Source: Archegozetes longisetosus
Lineage: Eukaryota; Arthropoda; Arachnida; Sarcoptiformes; Trhypochthoniidae
Reading direction: 5' to 3'
Assembly: GCA_018873245.2 (NCBI GenBank)
Contig: JAEMBT020000001.1
Span: 19,470,220-19,534,219, forward strand
Length of the DNA stretch: 64,000 nucleotides
Shown piece after piece: positions 36,722-48,712 of this stretch. Position numbers and translations under genes: made by a program. The stretch's first letter is position 1. Every line of letters starts with the position of its first letter. The notes under the pieces are model-generated. The model did not search any database and was not told the DNA's origin. It was given only the letters and a program-made list of their open reading frames with translations.

Positions 36722-37421
36722 ATTTACAAACTTTAATATCTTAATCTTTAGTCCGAAAATGTTCTTTATATAGGAAAATTTGAATAATCATTGCTAATTA
36801 TTTCTAATTATTGCTACTATTTAATCAGTTATTAATCTTTATCTTATCTATCGGTTTACTCTTATAATAAAATCTTTAGTCCAAATTAATAAACTTCTTA
36901 ACAACTCAAAATTGAAGCTTTTATTTGACTTAAAAAATGTGACAAAATGTATGATTATTTGAAGCTGGATAACTACTGAATGATTAATGCAGAAGTTCAA
37001 TGTGTCAAAAACCTATTCGATTATTATAATGATAACGCACTATGAAGTTTATAGTTTGTTATACAAACTATAAATAGTCATTTTTAATCGTTCCTCACCG
37101 ATAAGTTAGCGCAATGTTTAATGAGTTAAATGCATCGTAATTGAATGACATCAGGAATATCTATGCATTAGAATCATGTCACTTGTTCGTATTTGACCTA
37201 AACCTGATTCAGGCGTTAGATAAATATGATTTCTCATCATCAATTCTTTTCATTAACAGGTAATGTTCCTCCGTGTCAAGTGTCTAAACTTTTTATAACT
37301 TCTAAACTGATTAAATTCAACGTAAATAAGGAAATCATTTCAAATTTTATCTGATTTTACTTCATATTTAATATAATTTAGTGATTATTAACGTTCTATA
37401 TGACTATCTAAATGATAAGAT
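36722..37421. other. G6PD 3' region and intergenic gap
   Basis: Contains the probable G6PD polyadenylation signals (36866-36871 and one about 20 bp further on). A 20-bp self-complementary stretch lies around 37040-37070 (CTATAAACTTCAT / ATGAAGTTTATAG-like). No gene recognised. Confidence 0.5.
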
Positions 37422-38690
37422 ATGACATTATTAAAGGTAAGTTCAAATCTTTGCAACAGTATGCAATTTATTTGAAAAATAACAAAACTATAATTATTTG
37501 TTTTGTGATAAGGCATCGTGCTTTAGTCTACTAACAGCGGCCGCTGTATTGGCAGCTTTTAGACTTCCAACAATGATGATCAGAGCCGTAAGTTTCCAAA
37601 CTTTGATAGAAAAATAGACAACTTTTGACTGATAAACATCTTATTTTATTGTCTTAAACGCATACTGACAGCCAGTAAACTTACCCATGAAGAAGTCAAT
37701 CATGTTACTACCGATCAAAGCTAAGTCTAGTTATCATCCATTTCCACCAATCCGTCCATACCCTCCTCAGTACCCGTTCATGGCTATTCATACACAACCT
37801 GCTACGACAACGACAACAACAACAACTACATCGAAACCATATGCACATTATCCCCATTATTACCCACCCTATCATATGTATCCAATGCATAGCCACAGCT
37901 ATTACACCACATCAAAACCTCATTATTCTAAGTATCATCACTATCCTCACTATTATACCACTTATTCCTATGATCACGATTACTACTACACGACGACATC
38001 AAAACCAAAATATCATCACCACTACCACCATCATCCTTATCCTCATGAGTACCACAGCCATTACACGACTACTACTGAAAAATACTATCCGTCATACGAC
38101 TACTATCCAACAACTACTTCTTCATACGATGAAAGTTCGTACTATAAATCCGATTCAGATACTGACGATCATTCAAATTATGGAATGTATCCCATGCCTC
38201 GTAGTTATGCTAATAATAAACACAAAACAAAAACGACAACCAGCACAACAACAGCAAAATATCCAACGATGCCCTATCAGTTCTACTACCCTTTCTTTCC
38301 AACAACTTCTTCAACAACACCTTCAACAACACCAAAAGGTGAGGCCATTGAGTTAAGCACATTTTGAGAGAGATAGATTGAAATTATTTTCATTATGTTA
38401 AAACATTTGCAGATTCATACACAACTCAGTCACCGACACCTACAACGAAGACTTATCGTAAGAAAAACCAATCAACGTATTATCGAACATCAAAGTCGGT
38501 AATTAAAACTGTTAGCTACAGTGCAACTCCAGCTCCACTTGAAAATTATAAGCCTAATAAAGCACAGGTTCTCTATGTAAATAATGATATTGGTAGCGAC
38601 TCACAGTTAATGTTTGACGATACGAAAAATATTTACTATTATGTCCCTAAACATAATCTTACAAGTCCCAAAAATAATACACAAATATAG
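37422..38690 (+). CDS. Secreted Thr/Tyr/His-rich low-complexity protein (4 exons)
   Basis: Exons: 37422-37436, 37513-37587, 37672-38338, 38413-38690; phases fit, total 344 codons. Exons 1-2 give a signal peptide (MTLLKASCFSLLTAAAVLAA). The mature chain starts near PVNLPMKKS and then alternates Pro-rich, poly-Thr (TTTTTTTTSKP) and Tyr/His-rich blocks (HYPHYYPPYH, HHHYHHHPYP, EKYYPSYDYYP), with a Ser/Thr/Asp tail and an ordinary C-terminal region (AQVLYVNNDIGSD). No Cys in the repeats. The composition fits an extracellular matrix, cuticle, silk-like or mucin-type protein: Thr blocks for O-glycans, Tyr for cross-linking and His for metal binding are inferences. A second long frame over the same bases is a shadow of the biased composition. 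No family recognised. Confidence 0.85.
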
Positions 38691-39152
38691 ATCATATTTC
38701 TTTTATTGGTTTCTAATTTGACTTTATCGCTCATAAACAACACTGTCACAATTCCTATTTCCAGGCTTTTCCCAATTTTTCAGGTTTCCCAATCAATTCA
38801 ATATTTGAGATGTGTCTGGAATAGTGATTTTATTTCGTATTATATTGTCTGCTGATTCACAAATAAAAGAATCACTTTGAGTCATTATACTTTCAAATAA
38901 TAGTTAATTTATTGTTTTTCAATACCACAAATCTCAACTTAATTAAATTATTTATTTATTTATCCTAACTTTTGATTAGTTAAACTACAACTTTTAATAA
39001 AGGATTGAATAAATTAAAAAAATAAAGTTCATAAACATTTAATGACTTCTATCAGCGTTTATATCGATCTGAGTGTCGCTATAATTTCCGTATTTTTCAA
39101 CACCATTCTCTACCCAATCAATCAAGTTTGACACTTCGTTAAATAAACTGGT
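38691..39152. other. Intergenic, nothing recognised
   Basis: AT-rich 3' region of the secreted protein gene, with AATAAA at 38860-38866 as a possible polyadenylation signal. No other feature seen. Confidence 0.5.
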
Positions 39153-39890
39153 TTAGATGAATTGCAACTTTTCGAATGGTGCTAAAGAAGTAAATGGAAT
39201 AACGCCTAACTGATAGATCTTTCCATAGATCGGTTGCATAACAGGTCCATCAGAATCACCAAAGCATGCCGAATATTTTGACTGACTATGAAATGCATAT
39301 CCTAATTTGTATCCACATGCGTTATATCCTAATTTCCAAAAGCTTAGTCCCAAATTTGTGAAAGTTGAGAACAACATGCCAGTGGAATTTCAAATATATC
39401 GTTGAATTAGTTATTTGTAGAATATTAAGGAAACTTGTTCCCAGTTGATTCGATGCGCTCCAACCGCTATAACATGACGACTGATCAGTTCACTGTTTTC
39501 CGTGGCAAGCAAATACTATTAACGATAGAATCTTCTGAGGCTGTGTCTCTCATAGATTTTATCGGATATTGTCAAAGCGATGTCATCTTAACTCAAACCA
39601 AAATCAATGTCATAACAACCATTCACTATCCATTTCTCAGCTCTGTATGAATTGAGCCTTGTTCCGTTCTGAAGTCAATTGTTCCAGCTTTTAGTTCAAT
39701 ATCTGATGAAAAACTTAACGCTCGGTTTCATTTTGTTGTCGATACAATGAGTTGTTGTCAAAATTCATCTCCTGTAAATGAAATATTCGATCAAAAGAGT
39801 GAAAATAGTCCTAGTTGTCAACATAAAGTTAAAATGAAACCACGAAATTTACTATTTTTTGTATCACTTCCACCGACTATGAGTTGAGAT
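39153..39890 (-). pseudogene. Trypsin-like (S1A) serine protease, degenerate
   Basis: Read on the minus strand: LIVGGSDTKNSKFRGF near 39885 is the mature N terminus; TTHC near 39755 carries the catalytic His; DDIALTIS near 39580 holds the catalytic Asp; SIVNSICLPRKTVN follows near 39510; and the last frame (39377-39153) contains SACFGDSDGPVMQPIYGK with the catalytic Ser, G196 changed to D, and YQLGVI. These parts lie in different frames with several stops and no splice sites to join them, so the gene is dead. No signal peptide or pro-region was recognised upstream. Confidence 0.75.
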
Positions 39891-40543
39891 GAACTTGTTT
39901 CCGATAACTTACTTCTATCGTAATCGGGACTTTCAAAGAGCCTAATATTGTTTTGCTCGATTTAATAAAATAGTAGATACTATCAAAAATAAATTAGAAT
40001 TCGTTTTTGATCTTTGGTTACGAGTTCTCTATAAGAAGTTGAATTGATACTTATTCCATACGATAAACGTAGAACATGAGACATGAAAATCTGTATTTAA
40101 TCACAAAAATCGATTGCTTTATCGCCTGTATTGTTGCAAATCACGCTTATGTTTCCATTAAGTTAAGGTTAAAAAGTATTGATCGTGACAGATCTAACCT
40201 CAACGTTAAATTTATAAAGTATTATTGATGAGCGTGATTTGCAACAATACGACCATAGTAACGCCAAGAATTGATTCCCATTGTTAACTGAAACTATTAA
40301 AAACTGGCACATGAAATGGTGACCTACTGAACAATAATTTTATCGCGTTAAGTATAAGACTTGGTATTTTAAGCAATAAATATAAATCTGGTACAACAGA
40401 AAATTAGTAATTAAAATCAATAAATTTCTGTAGAACTATGTTTCCGTCTCTGGGCGTTAACTTTAGCTTTTATGAGAAGAAACAAACAGATGAATTGCCA
40501 ACAATTCTCTTTGTACCATAGCATCTAGACAATACGTTTAAAA
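39891..40543. other. Intergenic with a perfect 20-bp inverted repeat
   Basis: GTATTGTTGCAAATCACGCT at 40128-40147 is inverted at 40231-40250 with 83 bp between. The pair could be a small MITE core or a transcribed hairpin. Nothing else recognised before the coiled-coil gene. Confidence 0.6.
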
Positions 40544-42783
40544 ATGTCTTCGAAAAATGCTAAATCCGATAATGCTAGAAAAGAGACTAAAAATTCACAA
40601 AGTGTTCAGAAAAAAGTTACCAAACCGTCAGATAAAAAAGTCGCAAACAAACAAAAAGAAAGTATCAATAGTTCTAAGAATAATAAAACAAATGTTAAAC
40701 AAGTTGAAGTCGAAACCAGATCGAGTTTGCAGCAAAAAATCAAGTTTCTAGAGGAGGAACTCGAAAAGTAAGTCATTTGGAAAATTTTTAATTGATATTA
40801 TCATTTGGGTTGTGTTAATTAATAGAATTTATTGATTTTAATGAAAGTTGTTGTAAGGCATAGTATCGATTTAAATGGTATTCCAGCAAGCATTACAATT
40901 AAAATATCGCACAACTAAACACTGCATAATAGTTGTTTGTAAATTTCATATAAACTTATTTTCCAAATATTTACTTGTGATCTAGCTAAATTGGATTAGA
41001 TTAGATTAGTTTAGGTCAGTTAAGGTTAAGTTAGGTTAAAAATTTATTATTTAGAAAAATGTCTTATGACTTGTTTATAAGCTTAAATTTTGTATTGAGA
41101 TTTTGATCATGTTTATAATATCCAGTGAACTATTGTGCAATTTTCTGTGTTCAGATATTATATGATGCGATACTTTATCACGCGATATTGTGTGGTGCGA
41201 GATTTTGTCTGGTTCAATGTTGCGCCATATTTTGCAATAAAACCGTTTAAATAAAAATTGACTCCAATCATAATAGATATAATGGGAGGATATCTAAGTT
41301 ATGATTTGCTATATTTATTTAGAACCAACTAAAAATTGAGTCTTTTACTAGGGCAAACAGAAAGTTTTTAGTCCAGCGAAAACTACTATAAATAGAAAAA
41401 AATCCAATTTGACCATTATTTTTATGAACCTATTTTAGGAGAGTTTACTATATGCACCATAACTCTCTGACCTAATATTTAGATTCAGTGATTATTTAAA
41501 TAAAAAGTTGTTTTCAATTAATTTTTTGATTTTATGCAAGTAATGAAAAAACTATATCCTGACAACTGAGTGGTCGGCTAAAAATTTGTTAAACGTACCT
41601 TTGCAATGAACATCGAGTGCTGGTATGTCACATTCCAATTTGAAATGAAGTACTTACACAAGAGTTCAATTTATAAGTTTACTATTGTTTTCCATGAACA
41701 AATTTTCAAAGATTTCTTACCCTATTTTTAAAATGATCACCGAATCTACATATTGGGTCGGAGAGTTATGATGCCTGTGGCAAACTTTCCTATAAAAGGT
41801 TCATAAAAATAATGGTCGAATTGGTTTTTCTCTATTTATAGTAGTTTTTGTAGGGCTAAAAACTTTCTGTTTGCCCTAGTATCTGATTATCGTTCATTTC
41901 TTAAGGTTTGATCTCGAGAGAACACGTCTTACCCAGGAATTGGATCGGGTTTGCGAACAAAAAGATAATCAAATAAGAGAGTTGAAAACTTCGTTGCATG
42001 AAAAACAGTTAGAAATTGACCACCAGATGAGCTCATTTAGAAAACAAACAAGTCAATTTGAAGAAGAGTTAGATAAATATAAAACAGAAATACAAGAAAT
42101 TAACAGTCAATTTGAAGCCAAACAAATAGAGTTGAAGGGAAAAAATGAATCATTGGGTTTGTATTCACGCATTAGTTGACTTATGATTTAGAGAACAGTA
42201 ACCAAATTCTCAATTTTTGTGATAAAAGAGCAACAACTTTTTGATTTGAATGATTACATCGCAAATAAAGAGCAGACTATGGCTAAAATCCGAGAATTGG
42301 AAGAGATGTTGAAACAAGAGCGAGTTTTCCATCAAAGAATCAAAGATAAACTAAACTTAGAAATTGAAAATGAAAAACAGAGGTCAGTAATGTGATACAA
42401 TTTATATTAAAATCTATTTTTCTAATAAAAAAAATTGATTAAATAGAGTGGAGAAAGAAGTGGTTACTCGAGTCAATGAAATAACAAGCAATTTGGAAGC
42501 TTGTTGTATGCAAAAGCTGTCAATTGATGCGAGAGTTGCTTTGGAAAAGTTTGTCGAGTTGTCAAAAAACTACGAGTTTAGTGAAGCAGACAATGGAAAT
42601 CTTAGAAAAGAAAACAAATATCTGAAATCTAATATTCACAGTCTAAGAATCCATTTAGAAGTGGCAGAATCGCTATTGTACGAAATGTTGAAGCAATTGA
42701 ACAGAAGAATCCATAACAAGAAAGATATGAGCGTTCAATCAGATGCGAATAACTACATGAAAGTCGTGAATATGAACAAATAG
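40544..42783 (+). CDS. Coiled-coil protein resembling cilium/flagellum protein CFAP157
   Basis: Exons: 40544-40767, 41906-42156, 42229-42382, 42447-42783; phases fit, 321 codons. A Lys/Ser-rich N terminus (MSSKNAKSDNARKETK) of about 55 residues is followed by almost continuous heptad-type helix (LEEELEK, LTQELDRV, FEEELDKYK, IRELEEMLKQ) to about residue 295. The region EKEVVTRVNEITSNLEACC, then LRKENKYLK, has the layout I remember for CFAP157/BBOF1-type basal-body proteins, but coiled coils mislead, so function is tentative. Intron 1 is unusually long for this window (1.14 kb) because a MITE sits in it. Start chosen at the first ATG; it gives the basic head typical of this group. No lesion. 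Confidence 0.8.
41351..41876. mobile_element. Tc1/mariner-type MITE in intron 1 of the coiled-coil gene
   Basis: Ends GGGCAAACAGAAAGTTTTTAG and its inverse, flanked by TA on each side. Terminal repeats reach about 125 bp inward (ACTACTATAAATAGAAAAA, ATTATTTTTATGAACC). 526 bp, no ORF. It accounts for almost half of the intron. Confidence 0.85.
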
Positions 42784-43052
42784 AAAAGCTTTATTAGTTA
42801 CTTATAAACCAATCGATTTATGAATAGATCCCTACTTATTGTTATTATGCGTGTTGTTAACTCATTAATTATTGATTTAAAGTGTGCACGAATTCAACTT
42901 TATTTGAATAAAAGTACAGGAAAGACTTAATAACACTGAGCTTTGTAATAATACTTTGATCTAGCGTGTTTCTCATTAATTTTATTCCTCTAGTTTAATT
43001 AGATTTTTTGAAATTAGTTTAGTAGGTATAAACTTGAAAACTTTAGAAACGC

Positions 43053-43116
<64 letters not shown>

Positions 43117-44356
43117 ATTCTTTGTATTTGCTTAAAATCTTTTGTGACTGAATTACTCCTTTAAATTATTTTAATAAATATGATTTTAAAAGTGCCATTA
43201 ATTTATTGAAATAAGTGTATTTGAAAACAAAAATAAGTTCAACATTATTGAATATGATTGAAGCATTAAAACATTATGTAAGATAAATATAAACTTTTAA
43301 GTTATATAAATGAAAACTTGTACATAAATGATGTGACATTTACAGTAAAATTATATTTAAAAAGCAATCAATGATAAAATGATCGTGAAATATAGATACA
43401 GGAAATTAACAGATCCTTTATGTAAAACTACAAAGAATTTAAAGATAGTAGATCAAACAATAACTATTTATAACATAACTTAACAAATTAATAAGTTATA
43501 AGTTAGACTGTTTAGTTTTGTTCAAGGTTATAAGCAATTTATTCTTAAATGTTTATTTATTCTATATATTGTCTCCAGTCTTGCATCTCATTCAGACTAA
43601 ATGTCAGAAACAAAAACCTCTTCAGTTCAATAGTTTATATAATTATATATTTTTATTACATCATTATCTTGTTTAACTAATAATCCTTTGATTGATGTTC
43701 TTATCTCAAGTATTTACGATTCATTTTTCGAAAATATTTTAATCGTTCAAAAATAACTTTTTGTCAGATTATAGGTCTTATGTGAGATTCTATCCTCAAT
43801 TTAAATAAATTACTATTTGTCTACTTATCTATTTTACAATTTTATTATTTAAATAACTTTATTTTTTACTTAAATATTTACCGAACATTCAATTTGCAGT
43901 CTTATATAATAATAAATAAGTGTTTTTTATACATAAAAGTCAATGTGAAACTAACTTGTAATCAGTGTTGTAAAATAAATAAAGCTTATATTAGCTGGCA
44001 AACTTTTGTCATTTGAACAGATAATTTATATAGGTGATTCATTTGTCTGTGCAATTAATTGCGTTCGAGCCCAATGTTTAATTTCCGTAATTTAGTTGCA
44101 GTCAAATCAGACATTTAGTCAAACAAAAGTGATTTATTATGATTACAGAACTAGAAGTTAGACTTTCGATATGTTACGGTTTTGCTTATAGGATGAGAAC
44201 GAAGAGTAATGATCGTAAGGAGCTTTGTCGAGACATTTAAATCTCTTTAAAAGCAATTTATAAACCGATCGTTTGCAGGTGAAAGCGAAAAATATGAAAG
44301 CGCCTAGATTTAATAAAAAACAAAATATACTTTCTATTAACCAAGCTCATAAAAAA
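42784..44356. other. Intergenic, AT-rich, with one microsatellite
   Basis: No gene recognised on either strand. The (CT)n tract at 43056-43115 is listed separately. Coiled-coil gene 3' end: AATAAA at about 42908. Confidence 0.55.
43056..43115. repeat. (CT)n microsatellite, ~30 units
   Basis: Uninterrupted alternating CT for about 60 bp. Length is likely variable among individuals. Confidence 0.95.
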
Positions 44357-45812
44357 TCATTGGACAAAATCAAATACTTGACGTAGGCCTTGAAACTTGC
44401 CTTTGAGTGCTATTGAAATTATAAACACGAACACAACAGGACCTAAACTATCAATTAAAGCACCGATGAAGCTGAAAATCCACGAAACACCTAATATAAG
44501 AGATAGCTTGATATACCATCCGAAGCGTACTTTAAGAGAAGAATAATTGGCAACTCCTGTCTGATTAGCGGTCTCTTTTAATTTCCATGATGTCATTATG
44601 AAAAGAATGGCATTCATGAATAATATTAGACCCACTGGCAATGCAAAGAATATTATAAGTGATTCGCACTGACTTATACCACACACCACGTGGCCATACA
44701 TCGGTCGGAATCTATTATTCTCGTTGTTATTATCTGTGAATTCTATCATCACAGATATGCCGACAATAATAGCTGGTGTTAAATATGAGTAAATGCAGTA
44801 TTTGGTGAATGTATTCTTTCCTCGTAAATGACTTTTGCCATTTGGTGATTTGAATGTGTGATAGACATCATATGCTGTTCATTTGGTTTACAGAAAAAAA
44901 ACATAAGTATTAAGAAAACAAGTTTTCAAACTATCACAAAACGTTTAATGCTCGCAAATAAATATTCAGGTTTGTTTGTAAGCAGAGTCAACAATTTTCG
45001 GCACTTAATACAGCTAAAATTGGTGCCCAAATTTCACTGAAAATTTACTCAAATAATGAAAAAACTGATAGTTCGATGTTTTTGGGGGTAAATTTTCAAG
45101 AAATAACCTTTGAAGTTGTTCTCTTCTTGAGAACAGATAATTGTTAACTTAAGTAACAATTTCTTAGGGACAATTTTTAAATATTTTCCAATCTCAGGTA
45201 AATATTAATCCAAGAAAATTTTTTAATCTTTATATTTTCAATATATTAATAATTATTATGTTAAGACTAGTGAAACACTTGAAAACTTGCAGTTTTCGAT
45301 GTTTTACTGAAGAAATCGATGATCATCAAAAATTGTTGCTCAGATCATGAAAGTGTGTGAGTGGTTATAAATTATATGGAAATCACATTTTTTAGGTAAA
45401 TAAAAAGTCACCATCGAAGTAATTGACTCATAAAAAATTGATCAAAAAATGTGATATATATGTAAAAAGAGCCTTAAATGTAATGATAGAAAAATGATAA
45501 ATACAGACCCAAAACACTCATCCAAGTGAACGCAGTTAAGAACGCATAATGTCTCAGAATGGCAGATATAACGCACAAAGGATTAGTAGGTTCAATATCA
45601 ACATTGAAAGATACGAGATATGAAATATGTGTTACAATCAAGACTCCAGTTAAGGACATTAAGTTTTTTCCTGGAATGTTTCGTAGCTCTGGAACAATAG
45701 CATAAACAACAAAATTGATTAACAAGCAAACCACTGAAAAGGTGACACATATCTCCAGCAATATTTGCTGTAATCCCGTGTATTGATACGGAATTCTTGT
45801 TATTTTCCCCAT
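44357..45812 (-). CDS. Methuselah-type 7TM receptor lacking an ectodomain
   Basis: Secretin/adhesion-class GPCR. Two exons on the minus strand, 45812-45509 and 44874-44357, joined over a 634-bp intron (donor GTCTGT) to give WMSVLAYDVYHTF, the expected end of helix 3; total 273 codons. All seven helices are visible: TM1 ICVTFSVVCLLINF, TM2 NLMSLTGVLIVTHISYLV, TM3 AFLTAFTWMSVLAYDV, TM4 YCIYSYLTPAIIVGI, TM5 ESLIIFFALPVGLILF, TM6 FGWYIKLSLILGVSW, TM7 GPVVFVFIISIALKG. The usual Cys-rich N-terminal domain is absent: in this frame TGA stands directly before the ATG at 45812. An acceptor inside the exon (before QQILLEI, ...TTACAG) could link to unseen upstream exons. Ligand unknown. Confidence 0.8.
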
Positions 45813-46669
45813 TCAACTAGTTTTAAGTTGAAAACTATTCTATTTATTTCAGATAAAAACTTATTTAATAATCATTTTGATTGAACAAACTTTTGATAAC
45901 TTTTGACAAACTTCTGACAAACTTTTGTTTAGAAAGACTTCATTATATCCACAAAACGTACTCGACGTTGATTTTGCACTTTGATTTATGAATAGTTAGT
46001 GGATTAACAGCTTCTGTTGTTGGAGAAGAGCTGACAACTGGAAAGTTTAGTTCTTGAGTTACTCAATTTTGACGCAACCGCAGCAAAGACTATGAAATAA
46101 CTTGTGTTTACTCGCGGATTAAGTGATGCAAAAAAGACTTTCATTTAAAGCTCAATATGACTGAGTAGGATTTTAATTGAATTTATAGACGAACACATCT
46201 ACGGCTTAACTTTACTGAGTTTGATGTGAGATATTCGAGACAAAGGCAAAGGCAATTTGATCGCAACTGGAAAAAACCACTCATTTTACTTGAAGGCATT
46301 AACATAGAATTTGATTTATATTTGAAGGACATGACGATTTGATGGAGTAGGAACTCATTTCGCACCTAAAGTCGTCTTATGAAGGTTCACTTTTTGTTTA
46401 GATACCTATAGTTTGAGTCAAACTGTTTAGTCAATGCGTCTGAGGCCAATTTATTACACTTACAAGTTTACATCTAATTGCAATATAATTACACGCTATG
46501 ATATTTTAAACCTCTAAGGCTTAGTCTTTATTAATTCTTTACATACAATATTAAAAAACAATTCATATTTAAAGTCAAATTGCTTAATTGGAAACAAAGG
46601 TAGTTATTTGAGAATTAAAAAGATAAATATTAAAACAGCTAAAATTGGGTATGGAATTAGTTTTAGGTC
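45813..46669. other. Gap upstream of the receptor; possible missing exon
   Basis: On the minus strand near 46060-45985 a short frame reads VVSSSPTTEAVNPLTI, preceded by a good acceptor (CTTTCCAG). It could be part of a receptor ectodomain exon or chance. Nothing else recognised, and no complete ectodomain could be built. Confidence 0.3.
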
Positions 46670-47159
46670 TTATGATTTGATCGCAAGCGCTGAAGCGAGT
46701 CGTAGTAGTGTCTCAGATTGAGTCTTGCAATTTGGATATAATGTGTAGCACTGATTGCATTTCGTCTGAAGATTTTTGCCACGATTTGAGGCCTCTTTGT
46801 AGAACATCAACTGCGGCAAAGTGTCTGATTCGAATTTTTTCAAAGTCTTGTAAACGTTTACGCCTTTAGATCCATAACCTATCGAAGAAGTAGACAATAG
46901 AGTATAGAAAGTGATCAAATGTGATTGAGACTTGATACTTACTTTCAGGATTACAGCTCAATTCGCATATTAAACGCGCCACGCATTGTTTTAACCGTCT
47001 TTTTTCCACAATAGCGATAGCTTGCTGTAAAGTCACTTGTGTTTTGTCACTTGAATTTACATCTTCTAAACCCGAATCAACCGGTAATGTGGAGGACATT
47101 CGTATCGAGTAAATAGTCATCACGCACAACGCGCTTATTAAGAAAGTCATGATTGACAT
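46670..47159 (-). CDS. Small secreted cysteine protein (2 coding exons)
   Basis: Coding exons on the minus strand: 47159-46943 and 46878-46670, joined over a 64-bp intron to read CELSCNPESYGSKGVNVYK; 141 codons. A CTTTCAG acceptor lies just before the ATG and a GAAA|GTAAGT donor at 47222/47221, so a non-coding first exon (about 47290-47222) is likely. Signal peptide: MSIMTFLISALCVMTIY. The mature protein has CVARLICELSC, then CNQCYTLYPNC, six to seven Cys suited to disulfides. I associate this pattern with an uncharacterised secreted family of arthropods, notably chelicerates. Function unknown. Next to the receptor gene on the same strand, but no shared ORF. Confidence 0.8.
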
Positions 47160-47290
47160 TATCTGAAAGACAAGACATTATATTAGAGAACAAAGTGAAG
47201 GTATAGTTAACCAATACTTACTTTCACTTAACAACGTATAGGGTTAAGGTTCCAAAAAGAGTACCTTTGCTTAGAAAGGAAACAAATTAA

Positions 47291-48712
47291 AATAAAAATT
47301 AATACTTAAATAACTGGTCTTTTATATGAGATTCTAGTTTAGTTTCGATTAGTCACGAATTTTCACCAAAAGTCAAATCTTGATAAAAGTACAGAACAAA
47401 GAGTGAGATTTTGACAATTGATAGTAAAATTAGGCATAAGTTTAGAACTTTGATAACGAAATGGGTTTCTCAGTGGTCTACTAACTGGAAATATCCAAAC
47501 TTTAGGTCAGTAACCATTCGTGTCAAGCCTATAATGAACTACTAATCAGTTTATTTTCTAAACCTTATACAAATCTCGCTAAACTAATCATTAACTTCTT
47601 AGTAGATTTGAAAGTTGACAATCTTTTTGAAATACTAGTCAATTTTGAATGAGAAAATGTTTTCGTTCAACTTTACTGTAATTTTAATTCAAATTTTCTC
47701 CCTATTAGAATTCAAGGATTTCTTATTTGCTTTTTTCTATATAATTATAACTTTTGAATATAAACATTAACGACAAACTTCGATCTTTCAATTGAATGAT
47801 CTTATTTAGTGTTTCATATCCGACAGTGACTGTTGATGTGATCTATTGTGTGCTAAACGACAGCTACAAAGGACTTGTGGCTTTGATTTTTGGTGTCTAA
47901 TAAGAAAGCATGCGGTACACGAAGCGATAATACACGGCCAAATCAAAATGTGTAATAAAATATGCTAATTATTACTTGAATCGCCAAAAGTAATGGCCAA
48001 CTATTTGCTTCAAATCGATAATCTATTTCATCAAAGATTAAACTAAATGTTTGAAAAAGTTTATTAGAGTCTTGAATGGCTGGCATCAGCTCTTCTGTGT
48101 ATATATTCTTGATTGCAAACAATTAAACTGATCAATAATTTATTTAAAACGTATGCATAGATACAAAATATAATCGAAGTTGTAGTAACGTTTCTCATGT
48201 TTTTAACCATAAATGTTTGTATTAAATATTCTATAATTTGTGAATTATTTTTGGGTTACTAACACTTTTCGCTAACACTTTTGTATGCATTATCGCAAAT
48301 AAGGCTAAAATTTAAATCAAGTTTGAGTTTAGTTTTAAAGAAGGGTTTTATAGACTTAGTGTTATCATGCGCTCAAGTTTACTTACTTAGCATTCATATC
48401 AAGTGTATTTCTTGATAACTTTTGGATGAATTGAATGCCATGAGCTAAAGTTTAAGCTTAGGTAAGTTTTGATTAAGATTTTATGCTAAGTTAAATGTAG
48501 CGCGAGCTTAACTCAATGGGATAAATATATTATCAGAGAATGTGATCAGCACTTAAACAACTAAAATCAATTTTTAATCAAATGAAAGCTACGAGAATTA
48601 GTTAACTGTTTAGAGAAGTTTATGAAGAGTAAAACCAAAGGAAAAGAATGCGATTTTGTCATGATTTGATTTTTAATTGAATAAAATTTGATCGATTATC
48701 AAAATATCAAAT
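47291..48712. other. Intergenic, nothing recognised
   Basis: AT-rich sequence between the small secreted protein and the zinc transporter. No exon chain, element or tandem array recognised. Confidence 0.5.

Noticed and set aside
37841..38356. 171-codon frame overlapping the Thr/Tyr/His-rich protein
   Set aside because: It is the +1 shadow of low-complexity coding sequence (Ile/Thr-rich), has no signal peptide and no splice support; the other frame gives a complete four-exon secreted protein.
43056..43115. Functional polypyrimidine or promoter element
   Set aside because: A plain (CT)n microsatellite with no gene start beside it.
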